Assembly: GCA_918026815.1 (NCBI GenBank)
Contig: CAKJVC010000098.1
Coordinates: 310,001 to 374,000, forward strand
From: Chalara sp. BL73
Lineage: Eukaryota; Ascomycota; Leotiomycetes; Helotiales
Direction: 5' to 3'
DNA: 64,000 nucleotides
The translations under genes and the position numbers were made by a program. Positions 35,054 to 47,755 of this stretch are shown here, piece by piece; the first letter of the stretch is position 1; each line of letters begins with the position of its first letter. The notes beneath the pieces are model-generated. The model was not told where the DNA came from. It made no database searches and saw only the letters and a list, made by a program, of their open reading frames with translations.

Positions 35054-36408
35054 TCAGAATTTATTCTTCTGGGCGAGGTAGTCCTCGAGTTCGTCAATCA
35101 TAGTTCGCAGTCCTTTTGTTTGTTCGTCGGGAATATCCTCATGCTCCTCGAACGCATTGTTCTGAAATCTGTCTTGGCTCACACGAATTCCTGTTATGGC
35201 GTCTCGCACTTCTTGTTTCACACGAAAGTGGTCTCCGGGGTTACAAGTATGAAGACATTGCTTCAGCTGCTTCTCTTCCTTCTTCATTTGCGTAATGCTG
35301 TCTTTCTCCTTCTGGATGGCCCGGGTTTGACGATTAGAAACAAAATTTCCGATTTTCTTGAGCTCTTTGTAGAAACGGTGGGCCTTATTAGCTAATTCCT
35401 CTTGGTCCCTACAGAGCTCAAGAAGCTCAAAGATATGCTTTACCACCCAGGTCAAGGTCTCCAACGGCAACTTGAGGCGGTGAGTCCCAATGTTTCGACC
35501 TACATTGTTGCAATCGAGAAGCTTGACAAAACGTTTCCTTCCTTGTTCAGTCGCCAGCGATGGAACCGCTTGCTCTGAGATTGAGTGGCGAATGAAGATG
35601 ATTTCCCAAAAATCTGATTCCACGCTCTGTGCACATTCCCAATCATATTGGTCTGAGATATACTGCATGTATTTGACAACAACCGCATACACTCCATCCT
35701 CGTAAAGCTCTTGAAGTGCCTTTAGGAGACGGTATTGAAGCTGATAGCGAATTCGTGTAAAGTTGTGAACAACATAGTCACCGTCCTTCGGATCGTACAT
35801 TCTGAGTGAAAATGGCCTTGGCAAGGGTCTTGTGATATCTGTCGAATATAAGTCAAATGTGATTGAGAAACCAGACGGTCTGCATGAACCAACCATTGCC
35901 AAGATAATATAGAGTGCCATAATTGTTGGAGGCTGGTACAACAGGTTGAGGAGTTGATACCTTAGGCTTAGCAGCGCCTAGGTAGTGTTAGCTAGATCCT
36001 AACTTGTAGTAGGCTGAGTTTAGAGTATGATGTACCGGGCTCAATCTTTACTTTTGCAAGATCAGCTTCTCTTGACAAGACGCCATCGTTCCGGACAACA
36101 GATGTAGATCTTGCCGCTAGAGAGAATTTCTCGTGCAGTGCCACTAGCTTCTTTGTCTCCTTGTTAAGGCCCTCTGAGATCTCGCGATCCTCGCGATCCT
36201 CACCTACGTCGACGGCGTCGACGGCATCATGGAGAGCTAGCTCAAGCTGCTTGATTAGAGCTGCAACTTTCTGGATTCCACGCTGACTGCTATAACATTC
36301 AGTAATGGTCGCCTTCTGTTGATGGTCGGTCTCTGATGTTTCGGTTTGCTTTTTCTGAATACCTTCGTCCCCTATTTTTCTCTTCTTTATCTGTAGATAT
36401 GTACTCAT
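35054..36408 (-). CDS. Hypothetical protein, two exons, function unknown
   Basis: I do not recognise this protein. The model joins 36408-36052 (119 codons) to 35977-35054 (307 codons plus stop) through a 74-bp phase-0 intron with GTAAAG donor, GCTAAC branch and CTAG acceptor, giving 426 residues. Exon 1 is charged, starts MSTYLQIKKRKIGDEG (nuclear-signal-like KKRK) and has a small EDREDRE repeat. Exon 2 has an aromatic-rich folded-looking stretch (TFDLYSTDITRPLPRPFSLR; KYMQYISDQYDWECAQSVES) and a C-terminal coiled-coil-like part rich in Lys/Glu. The alternative is two separate frames with the second starting at its own Met (MALYIILAMVGS). It could belong to a lineage-restricted family or a domesticated element. 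Confidence concerns the existence of a gene, not its role. Confidence 0.45.
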
Positions 36409-38996
36409 GGCTGTTGTATTTCAGTGCAAGATTTATGGCCAATTGTTGTGTTTGTTATCATGAAGACTTGGGGGTTCTGCAGCAGAACAAGCTATACGCT
36501 GATGCTAGATTCCTAGCTCGTCAGCCTTTTTCCCGGCTTGATAAAGCTTCAGTGAATTGGCGCATTAAACTGCCAGATCCAATAGTTCCACTGCACAACA
36601 AGTTTTGAAAACGCAGCTAGGAATTGCCCTCGAAATATGAGGCAGGGCCAGAATTAATAGTGCATTCTAGAACCTTAGCGCCTGTTCAGCCAGTCTCAGT
36701 CTATCGTATTACTTTGTGTTGGGGCTTTAACCCTATTAATATCACAAGAGGTTCAAGCATAAAAAGCCTATCGTAACAAGTTACATTATATTCTATGTCC
36801 TGAAGACCAAGATGATAAAGACTAGAAGCTCCATATGGCAGCCCGCTAATTATACTACTTTTGGAATACATAAACTTTTGGTAATGTAATACGATATTAG
36901 CTAGTCAAGTAGAAATGAGCAGCATTTATATATGTCAAACATCGATTGGTTTCTGTCTTCCGATTTTCTGACTGCTGCTCAACTATCCTCTCTCGATTCC
37001 AACAAAACGTATTGATCAACTTGACCCTCCAAACCCCTACGCAGGCCCACCACCCGAGAACCAATTCTTTCTGTCCTTAGGATATTACCAAATGAAGGGT
37101 GTGGTTGACTCAACCTTGGCTCTGTAAACTCGAAAGCTACAGGTTCGTAGAGGACACCACGTACAGGTGTTGAGCCGAGGTCCTCCGTGAGGATCCTGTT
37201 GACAGTTAGCTTGCCCTCGTAACATCCGGGTGATGGGAGACTTAGTTTTGTTCATGTATTTTGTGCGATTGTGAACCCCTCGAGGGGCTCATCCGCCGCG
37301 CCGAGGTCATTGCGATCAGGCTGCCGGGTCCATCTAAACTCGCTCGCTCGTGTTCGAAAAACCTGCCCCAGGTCTCACCCTGGCGTACAGGAAAAACCAG
37401 CTCCGTTCCTCGAGGTGGTTTCTATTATCGCGTTGCGCTTCAAAGACCACAGGGGGGTGGATGCCCTGTGTAGAACAGCTCAGTCGAACCTGAAGGTGTT
37501 TCTTATTTATCGATCCGCCGCGGCCCTCGGGGTCTTTGTGATCAAGAAAGGGATCCTCAATCACTCGCCACAAGCCGAAAAACCTGCCCCAAGTCTAACC
37601 CTGGCAGCGGGGAAAACCAACTCGGGTGCGAGAGGTGATTTATATTTCGCGTTGCGCTTCAAAGACCACAACGAGCAGCCTTGTAGGCTGAACCTTGTGT
37701 AGAACAGCTCAGTCGGACCTGAAGGTGTTTCTGTTTGCCGGACGGGCATATGTATCCCCGCAGTTATAATAAATTAGTAATGGAGAGTTTGATACTTCTC
37801 TCTCGAGATCTGGGAAGATTAATATCGAATCTGATTTTAGCCTTGCATAAGATCTCGGTTAAAAAGGGGCAAGTCGCAGGGCCCATAATTAATTCACATA
37901 CCACCGCTATCCTCAAATTCACCACTCAGCACTTTTATTGCCGCATTCGCTTCCAACAAAGTATGTCTTTGCGCAATAAACTGCAACGTTAACCCGTAAG
38001 TAGGCCAGCTGAGTGAGCCTTGGGGTGATACTACCGTACCACAATGCGGAGGTCGCCGTCGTTTACATAATCGTCTTGATGCTGTGATATGTCAACAAAT
38101 CGTTTTTAATGAGAGGATCTTTGGAAACCCCACTGGGCTGAGTGGAGAGATATGGGAAGCACATGAAGAAGCACCCACGGTCACCTCGTCTTCACTATAC
38201 CTGCTTAGTTACATCGTCGTCCGATAAGATAAATGTGATTGACTGATTGGCCTTCCATAGAGCACGCAGCTGGAATGTGGTGAACGCGTTGGCGCCGGGA
38301 TGTGAATAAATAGAGATCAAGAAGATGAAATGGTGTTTGTGGGGAATAGGAAAGAGTGAGGAACGTGTGTTAAAAGTCCGAGAATATCAGCCTGCGCATC
38401 GGGACGCGTCTTTTAATCGAAGGTCTTGTAGTGAATAAATTAAGAATTCGCAAGGCTGAAATCATGAACCTCAATCGCTGAAAAAATTACCGTGCACAAT
38501 CCACTTAAGGAAAGAGCCAACTCCAACCTATATTTTAGCTACCAAAAACCTGACTAAATGTAATCATTCACCTCGCTCTCTCTTCTAAATTTTGAGCGAC
38601 GACAGATATTCAGCTCATTCAGATCACATAGCCTGTAATTCTCTCACAGAATCTAGCTACTTAACCAGTCAGCTTTTCAAGCATTGTACCGATCGTGATA
38701 GGCTGCTGCAAGATAAATTGAGGAGCGGTATGGGGGAAAGGTCGTGGATTTGCCAGTTGGTACACTGTAACGAGAATATGAGGTAACACCCCCACGCCGA
38801 ATAGAGAGAGAGATTCAATAAAATGTAGTATCAAAGTTTAGTGCCAATGTTCCAGGTTTCCAAAGGCCCCAAGCTGAAGAATATAATTCATAAGATCACT
38901 GGCACTTGACCTGCCACAAACGTACTAGGCATTGGCTGTACTGCATCTTAGACTTTCACTTGCTCAACTACCACAACCAAACACCAATCCCACTCA
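36409..38996. other. Gene-poor interval with tandem GC-rich duplication
   Basis: About 2.6 kb without a supportable gene. AT-rich sequence surrounds a distinctly GC-richer block at about 37260-37750 that consists of two diverged tandem copies (described separately). Small frames across that block on both strands follow the repeat and are not trusted as genes. Confidence 0.5.
37289..37735. repeat. Two tandem diverged copies of a ~223-bp GC-rich unit
   Basis: Copy 1 runs about 37289-37511 and copy 2 about 37512-37735. Shared blocks in order are ATCCGCCGCGsCC, CGAAAAACCTGCCCCArGTC, GCGTTGCGCTTCAAAGACCA and TGTGTAGAACAGCTCAGTCG followed by ACCTGAAGGTGTTTCT. Between blocks the copies differ by many substitutions and small indels, so the duplication is not recent. 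Base composition differs from the AT-rich flanks. Frames on both strands stay open through parts of each unit (ALRFKDH in one direction; AGFS preceded by ARVR in the other), suggesting a fragment of former coding or dispersed repeat DNA. Origin unknown. Confidence 0.7.
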
Positions 38997-40475
38997 TCAT
39001 AGCTCGTCCTTCCCCTCCTTCTTTCTCGAAACAGGTTTTCCATCCCTTCCAGGAACCTCTGCAACCCGTCCCATATCCACTAAGCCCCTCTTTACAATCC
39101 CGGTTAAAATTTCATACACGACCTGCGCTCCCGCCAACGCAGTCTGCTCTCCAACCCCATCATAAGCTGGCGCAACCTCCACCACATCCGCACCGACAAC
39201 GTTCAACCCCTCAATGCCTCTTAAAATCCGAATTAGCTCCCTGCTAGTCCACCCTCCCGCCTCCGGGGTGCCTGTTCCCGGCGCCAGCCCCGGGTCCAAC
39301 ACATCGATATCAACGCTTAGATACACCGGTGTCTCCGTACCTATCCTATTCATAATGAGCTTTACGACCCCTGCTGGGCCACCGACATCATCGATGTCGT
39401 CGGCTGAGATGCGAAGGAAGCCTTGTCGCTCATCATCGGCAAAATCGTCCCAGTCATCACCAGAAAGACGCGTGCGTAAACCGGCGTGCACGGAGGAGCC
39501 GTTGAGGATGAGGCCTTCGTTGGAGGCGATCCAGAACATGCTGCCGTGATTGAAGTGTGCCTGTGAGGAGGGCCAGGGAGAGGGATATTTGGCTGGGTGC
39601 CAGGTATCGAGGTGGGCGTCGAAGTGGAGGACTGCGACGGGACCGTATATTTTGTTGAGGCCACGGAGAGCGGCGAGAGCGAGGGAGTGATCGCCACCTA
39701 GGGAGATTATCTTAGGGTAACGGACGGAGGAGGATAGAGGTTTGCGATGCGCGAGTCTGGTAGTGTTAGCATGATGAGTTTCACCTTTTGATATGAGGAT
39801 GGACACATACTCGAGGTATGCAGAGGTCATCTGAGTCAACGCAACGGCATTGTCCATAGGTGTAACAGGAATGTCACCGCAGTCCAGAACCTTGGCCCAC
39901 GAAGTATAAGGGTTGATACCAGCTCTTGGGTTGAAACCTCTGAACGAGGTCTGACGTGCTGATGCTGCCCTTATAGCACGTGGCCCGAATCGTGCTCCTA
40001 CTTCTTGTCAGCAATCTTATTGGTTTATAATAGATAGTAGAGAAAACTACCAGGCCGGTAAGAAACAGCCGTATCAAACGGCACTCCTAGGATTCCGATA
40101 TCAAATAGGGTTTCCGTGGAGGCAAGGCACTTGGTATGTGGAAGATGGGCAAATGTTGAAACTCCGGAGAACCCCCACTGTGTAGCGTTAGCTTGCATCC
40201 GTCAATATGATTCTATAAATCTGAAGAGTGAGGTGAACAAGGAGTAGTTTGATTGAACGTAAATAGTCATGTGACAATATCTTTAGGTTCGAGGTCAAAC
40301 TCTGGCATAAAAGCTAACTCACCTCAAAACTCCATTTCCTCTGCAATTCCTCTGCGCTATCTTGCACAAACTCCCTCTCGTGCAACGGCAGTTCTTTTCC
40401 TTCACCATGATCGGGACCAGCGTGCCCCACAACGACGTTACATAAAGCCACAACCAGTGTTAGATGGAGCTTCAT
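38997..40475 (-). CDS. Agmatinase/arginase-family ureohydrolase with signal peptide
   Basis: Binuclear manganese hydrolase family that releases urea from guanidino compounds such as agmatine. Exons are 40475-40323, 40177-40051, 39997-39811 and 39756-38997, giving 408 residues; all joints keep phase and restore [14 protein letters not shown] and SAYLE-LAHRKPL. Metal-binding motifs are intact: GGDHS (about residues 176-180), FDAHLDTWH (201-209) and [19 protein letters not shown]. The N-terminus is a clear signal peptide ([20 protein letters not shown]) followed by a short acidic stretch, so the enzyme is probably secreted or vacuolar, as in some fungal agmatinase-like proteins. A Met 14 codons upstream is also in frame but would bury the signal peptide. 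The exact substrate cannot be read from sequence. Confidence 0.9.
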
Positions 40476-40956
40476 AGCGGCTTCTCTTGAATTCAAATCA
40501 CTAAATATATATTTCACAGTAAATCAGAAGGAATTTCTTAGATCAAATATATTACCTCAACTACGGAATAAAAGATCGGAATGAAAGTGGAGCCAAGACT
40601 GAAAAGTCTTAAAAGACTGCCGTTCCTGCGGAGTGATAACGTAACTTGAAGACCTTATCAGGTACTAAGATCCCACTTTTGGATATAGTATGACAAAGGA
40701 TGTCTAACTGCAATCGAAGTAGGAATGATACACGCCACTCCTCCTAAATTCGCAAACGGTGAGTGGTTAAGTTAAAGTACAGGCTATAGTTAAAGACTTT
40801 GCTAGAGAAATTTGTATTCGATTTCTTTATATTACTTGACCTTTGTTGTTGGCCTTTTGCTTTTTTGTTAACATGTATTACTACTGTACGATTACCACTT
40901 AATATATCATTATTATTTGACTTCTGGTAATGAGTTGTCTGTTGTAATCCAATGAA
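40476..40956. other. Intergenic, AT-rich
   Basis: About 480 bases between the start of the agmatinase-like gene and the tail of the ABC pseudogene. It should hold the promoter of the ureohydrolase gene. Nothing else is recognisable. Confidence 0.5.
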
Positions 40957-43900
40957 TTCAAGTTCTCCTTGTTAACTCCAAAAGCACGCCTTTCCCAGGA
41001 AACAGCTCTTCCGGGACCCATTTTCCACAATCATCCCTTTATCCAAAACAAGGATTCTATCTGAATCCAGAATGCTATCTAGTCTATGCGCGACTGTCAG
41101 AATCGTCCACTCTGCGAATTCGTCTTTAATTAATCCTTGCATTACTTCGGCGGTCTCTGCATCAATATTGCTCGTCGCTTCGTCAAGTATCAATATCCTA
41201 CTATCATTCCTTAGCATTGCTCTTGCCAAACAGAATATCTGTTGTTGGCCATGCGGCAGCGGGCTGACTCCAATTTCAGCATCCAATCCACCTCTAGGTT
41301 CTATGATAGTCTAGTGGTCGACTTTATTAAATACTTTAATAGCGAGATCATCTGAGACAGTTCCTTTCGGGTCGGCATTAAACCGCACAGAGCTAGATAG
41401 TATAAAGGACTCTTGGGGTATAGTAGTAAGCCGTGATCGAATTATTTCTCAGGGGACAGTGTTTAGGTCGAGACCATCGATATAGATAGTGCCAGAGGAG
41501 TTATTAATAATACAAAGGAGAACGGAAAGAAAAGAACTCTTGCCACTACGAATGTCAATGTTGAAAATGGTGCTAGAGGTAAATCCTCCTACCTGCCTGT
41601 GCGCCCACAAATTCCAACTTTCTCACCATGGTTAATCTCAAACGAAACGTTTCGCAAGGCCGGCGAGCCGTCTCTAGAACTTGATCAGTGCGATACTGGA
41701 AAGGAAATTCAGGACAATATATACCCATATAAAGCGGATACACTCTCGAACCTCATTTAGGCACTTTTAGTCCAGTCCTCGCTTGGAACAAAGTTCTCCG
41801 CCTCTTTATCCTCTGCAAGAGTATTTTCTTCGAAAGATTTTATTCTAGCAATGGCGCCTAGTGAAGTTTCAAGTTAAATCCAGTACAGAATTAACCCCGA
41901 GATTGTCCCGCTGAATCCGACTACCAATCTCAAAGACATTCCAAGTCGATCATGGCTAGTGGTTCCGAAAAGGGTGGTGGCTAATGCAACAACTGCAACG
42001 GCAGTAAGACCAACAGTCGAGAGTAAAAAGAGGTTAAACCATCGCTGGATACAGAAGAGCAGATAGTATGACCTCTGGGAGAGATCAAGGTACTTGCCAT
42101 CCGAATGCCCTAATAGTAGAAATGCCTTCTAAAGTCTCGGCAAAATGCGTGTATAATGGACTCCCGGATTCTAAATCTAAGAGTCGTATTTGCCTAAACG
42201 TGCAGAGGCAGAGCCTTTGGAGGATATATAGAACAAATACCACAACTGGGTATGCAATTGCCATATAAGTTGATCTAAGTGGGATTAAGATGAATTGAGC
42301 GAGGAGTTCCATTACATGTAAAACAAATTCAGTCTTGCCCCTATGAAGAGCAGGGAATAACAACTCACTCCACATTGATAATACAGAAGCATGTGGTAAA
42401 GGCACATCGACCAACGTCATGTCTTGACTGAAACGATTTGAATGTAATCCCGGAATCTGTCTTGTCTAAGAAAGATTGAGGAGCTCGAATAACTAATTTT
42501 AGTAGGATTCTATGAAGACCAACTCCAGACCTGGGAGTGACCTTCATCCTGGAAAATGATTAGCTTACGAGCGTCAATAATCTAATCCCTAAATGATCAC
42601 TAACCATTGTGCCGTGGTCATTGTGCACACCGCCAATATTGCACAAATTGTATATACTATTGCAAAAAGCGAAAGAATATTAATAAGTTTAACCAGACGG
42701 CTAACTCGTAAGCATTGTGATTCCTTAACGATAAATCTGAGCACACTTACAAGGGAATGCTTGACCTACCATAGAGACAAAGCAGGATGCAACACAAGCC
42801 GATGTAGTTTTCCAGCCAATCGATTTCAGGTAATACTTATAAACTGTAATATCCCCTGTTCGGCGAGTCATGTCCGCAACATCATTAACGGTTGTATTGG
42901 GAATGGCTTTAGCTGTAGTCGACTTCTTCATTCCGCCCATATTGGTAGGTTCAGCGTCCAAGCCTGAGCTTGGTTTGAGAAGTTCCGGATCCAATAGAAG
43001 CTTGCTAGCGAACCCGGTTTCTGCTCTAAGAGTTTCGAAGGTACCATGCTCCGCAATCTATCCATCTGCTCCAATGACTGTGCTGTGGTCTGCTAAAGGC
43101 AGGTGGCGGACTACTAAAATTGACTGATGAGCAGGTAAAGATATAGTAAGTATAAACCTGTCCATGCTTACCGGCGTGCATTGCCAAAACCACAGTTGAG
43201 TGTAGCTTTCTGAGGAGCCCCGTCTTTCCAAGCAGCCTTCCTACTACAAGTTTTCAGTACGGACATCGATAGCACCAAAAACATCGTCAAGAACCACAGT
43301 ACTGAGGCGCGAGTATATAGCTCTGGCTAGCGCCTACTAATATTAGCATATAAGGCGCAACTTACTTCAAGAGCCACACTCACCAGGCGTTGCTTCTGAC
43401 CACCGCTCAATGTCACGCCTCGACTTCCAACCATAATCTCATCTCGATCTGGGAGTAGCTGAATATCCTCATCAAATGCGTAAGCATGGGCTACTGTATC
43501 ATACCATTCTTTATCTTCAGTTAGCTCAAATTGGTAACCACAGACAATTTACCGCACTGTCAAATTCGGAAGCCAAGGAGTTTGTGCGCAATATGCTATA
43601 TTGGCAGAGTCGCACTTATCATACCGACCCTACATTTCAACTCCCCAATTATGGCTTTTAGTAAGGTCGATTTACCAGTACCGACAATTCCAACAATCAT
43701 AGTCAATGATTCTTTCTTTATGTCTAAGCTGAAGTTGTACAGAACTGCAGAAGATTTAGGAGAGGGTGAGATCCTGGAGTATATGAAAGTGCAGCAACTT
43801 GTAACTCTCCTCATGACTAACATTGCAAAGATCGAGATTCCGGGAAACACGCTTGACTTTATGCAGGTTTCCACTGCTTATTACCCCAGCGTCTGCTCTA

Positions 43901-44796
43901 CTTTTATCACTCTCAGTAGTTGGAATGGCAGCTGGGCGTTTGAACAGATTGAGCAAAGCTCTATTTAACTCCAAGATTACCAACGAAACAAAACAAGCAA
44001 TTTTGCAGTCACTTTGAAGAATTCAGAGAAGTCTCCATTTCGGCAAGTAGGACCTTAGGCTCGAGTGATGGACCAACAGCAGATAAATCATCCAGAGTAA
44101 GAAGTTTTCGAAAGCCGCTTACTAGAAGGGAATTGATCCATCAAAAGAAAGTCTGATTAAAAATCCCACTTGTTACTTCCGGCGGATAAGTAAGGCGCTC
44201 TAAAAATACTATATTTGCTCTTGATTTCCAGAGGGAGAAGGCCTAATTTGAGTATAATATTTGTCGTGGCGAGACCAATTGGTCCTAAATGATCATGCCT
44301 CCAATCAAGCGTACGGAGTTAAACAGAATCAAAGCTCACGGATGCTAAGAGATATATGCCAAGGTAAACAATGGCTGAACTGATCGATTATGCTCAAAAC
44401 GAGATAACAACAGCATGGCAAAAGGCACTACAAGGGAAAGCACCACAGAGGGAACAGAAGCACGGGTTACATTGTCAATTGACCAGCATATCAAGAGTCC
44501 CAGTTGAACCCCAGTTAGGAGTAGAAATATAATCTTATCGAATCAGTTAATACGTTTGTCAATTTACAAAATATATCACTAACTGTTTTGGCGGATCGCA
44601 GTTTGCTAAGGAGGGTCTTCTTGTCCGATCTCCACAGCCTGATAGCTCGTAGAAGTGCCGACAAAAGAATTAAAGCAGTGGGTCCAATAGAGAGGATAGA
44701 CTGCTCAAACAACAGCGTGAAATCAAAATCCGAACGACATCCGTGGGCAACGGGGCCAGACACATCGTCGTTGAGGGATTGACACGTGATTGCCAT
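40957..44796 (-). pseudogene. Decayed ABCC-type ABC transporter
   Basis: A relative of the intact ABCC gene at 26594-31788, broken in several ways. Recognisable pieces in order are the TMD0 start (MAITCQSLNDDVSG, 44796), L0 (WINSLLVSGFRKLLTLDDLS), NBD1 Walker A (GIVGTGKST, near 43670), signature LSGGQKQRL, Walker B TVVLDDVFGAID, linker, a TMD2 part (42420-42085), and NBD2 (PLPHGQQQIFCLARAML). In-frame stops interrupt conserved stretches: TGA at 44143-44141 (Trp position), TGA at 41451-41449 (Arg position, CGA to TGA) and TAG at 41313-41311 (between H and TII). A one-base shift near the C-terminus separates VENGS from PEELFPGKG. L0 and Walker A are about 430 bp apart, versus about 1.5 kb in the intact gene, so most of TMD1 is deleted. 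Not functional as a transporter. Confidence 0.85.
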
Positions 44797-45701
44797 GATC
44801 GTATCGAAAAACTGGGCTTTGAGACAGACAGAAGCATCAGCGGGAGGCAGTCGAGATGACAAGATTTTAAAATGGAGAAGATGTCAAGCCACGTCGACAT
44901 GACGCTGGGGTTAGGTAAGTTTTACATAAACACGCAGTGACTGTTGGAATTCACTACCGTAAGAACAATACATCTGGGACTAACTGTAATGACTGTAGAC
45001 ATTGGTTTCAGCGCGAGTATTATATAACATCTTTAGGGTAATTATAAGAAATTTCGTTTTTATTTGTAAGTCTAATTGAAACATCATATCTTCTTACATT
45101 GTGCCTTCCTACACAATATCAGTGCCCGAAAGTCAAAATGTCACCACTCCACCCTCCAACCCCTCCCTTCACAAGATCTCAGACGCGGAAACATAGAATT
45201 TTCCGTGCACGATTTCAGCAACTTGAATTTTGGGAATGAGGACATTGTGCGCAGCTTAGAATAGCACTTGCCCAAGGATTCATCAAAGAACATTTCAGCA
45301 TCTCCCGCAAAGTTAAATTAGCAACTTGAAGCTTCATGAGATGCACCTACTTGAGTGGCAGAAACTCTGGAATCCTTAAATCTTGGCACAATACTCTGTT
45401 CAGGAAAGGTCTTAATGGAATCTTTGTATTGCATTTACAAATCCGTCCTCGCTGTTTGAGAAGAAATATGAACTCCCCCAACGACATCGCATGCAGAAAG
45501 AAGTAAGATGATCTTGAAGTCTGAAGCCCCAGCGCCATGAAAGAAAAATCCTGTGAAGATGTGATGCGCAGATCTGAGAAGATTCGGGATCTCCAGCTCC
45601 CTCCCCAGTGCTTGCATCTATGTAGGCACGACTAGCTGTTGTATGCTGGAATCAAGGAGGGGAAGGCGCTCTAAAAAGATACGATTGGTTGAACGACTAC
45701 A
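44797..45701. other. Intergenic, no gene seen
   Basis: About 900 bases between the former start of the ABC pseudogene and the stop of CDC42. Short frames only, no motif. Confidence 0.5.
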
Positions 45702-46536
<835 letters not shown>

Positions 46537-47755
46537 ATTGGAACTTCAGCTCACACCTCAATCTAATCGTGGAAGCTATCGCCCTTCGCGTATAATTGCG
46601 GTGGTAGTGGACGTGTTCGGCGGATCCCACCGTAGTCTGACCGTATTCGCAACGATGTTAGGGGATATCAAGGTGCAGGCTGCTTCTCGGAGGACGGGTG
46701 GATAGGAAGCTGTTGAGGTACCAGCCTGGCTCGACTGAGTGCGGCTAAAGGTGAGAAGCAAAAGTGGCTTCCCAACGATAAGTCCAAGATAGGGGTCGAG
46801 CAAAACGATGGTGCAAGGCGAAGATGCACGTTTGATGATGCGTCACAGGGATAGCGAAAGGAGGCAGGTAGAATATGTTCTGCTGCAGGCCAAAATGAAT
46901 ATCAGACACGCTGTACAAGCAATTGCTTGGGGTTCGTTTTTACCTTGCGAGATTTGAAACTGATCCGAGGGGCTTGCCCAGAGCGAATGATGACTGGTGG
47001 ACCTTATTGGCTAGCTGGTGAAAGATGTCGACACTGTCGATGGTAAGGCTCCCCAGGAGAGGTAGGATGGGATATTTGATGCAACTTTCCAGAGTCGAGC
47101 TTCAGTCTGCCGAGCAGGTGCATATATGAACTATGATCAGGTGCGATTTGTTTGAAATGCGATGGAAGGCAGAATAGAATAATAATAATAAATGTTATTA
47201 TTATTATAGGTGACCTAATCGCATTGACTCCCACAGGATGGGGAGAGCCTAAACAGGGCTAAGTTACAGGGGTATCCAGGCTGCTCCAGGCTTCTTCCAG
47301 CCCCAGGATGATGTTTATTCGGCCTCCATCCAAGACAAACACATTCAGTTCATGAGCTATTACAATCCGCAGGGCACCTATACCCCATATACCGTACTTA
47401 CAACAAAGACATACGCCGCGGCCTCGAGAGAATCACCGCTTCCTCGTGGCCCGTCCACACACACTTTGTTTCTCAAGCCTCAATGATCCTCCTCAGGGTC
47501 TGCCAAACAACTACCACAGCCAAGCCTGCTAACGCGTCATTGTCGCGTGGATTAAGGAGGGATCCCGCTGCAAAATCAGGAACCGGGCTACCGTGCATCG
47601 CCGTCCTTCATTAAAGAAGGAACTTGGAAGCATCAAAGTTCACGATCCTCTAGGATATCCATTAGCCGTAAAACCCCTGGAAGCAGCTGACCTTTCATCT
47701 TATCGTATCCACGACGCATCCTACCTGACGTTTGTAACGCTTCAACTTACTCGAC
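46537..47755. promoter_or_regulatory. Divergent region CDC42 / VMA22-like
   Basis: About 1.2 kb between divergent starts. It includes an AT-only inverted repeat at 47178-47207. No further gene is supported; a minus-strand frame at 46803-46576 has no domain and probably lies in the CDC42 leader. Confidence 0.45.
47178..47207. repeat. (AAT)n / (TTA)n inverted microsatellite
   Basis: A run of AAT units is followed after two to three bases by the complementary TTA run, forming a near-perfect hairpin of about 13 bp per arm. It lies in the CDC42 upstream region. A simple repeat; no function implied. Confidence 0.7.

Noticed and set aside
35978..36003. 26-bp intron joining the two exons of the hypothetical gene
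   Set aside because: Too short for a fungal intron; the 74-bp alternative with GTAAAG donor uses the same acceptor and also keeps phase.
37271..37702. 143-codon + strand frame across the tandem GC-rich block, and two minus-strand frames there
   Set aside because: All follow the duplicated DNA; openness on both strands is explained by GC-rich repeat composition, and no known protein motif is present.
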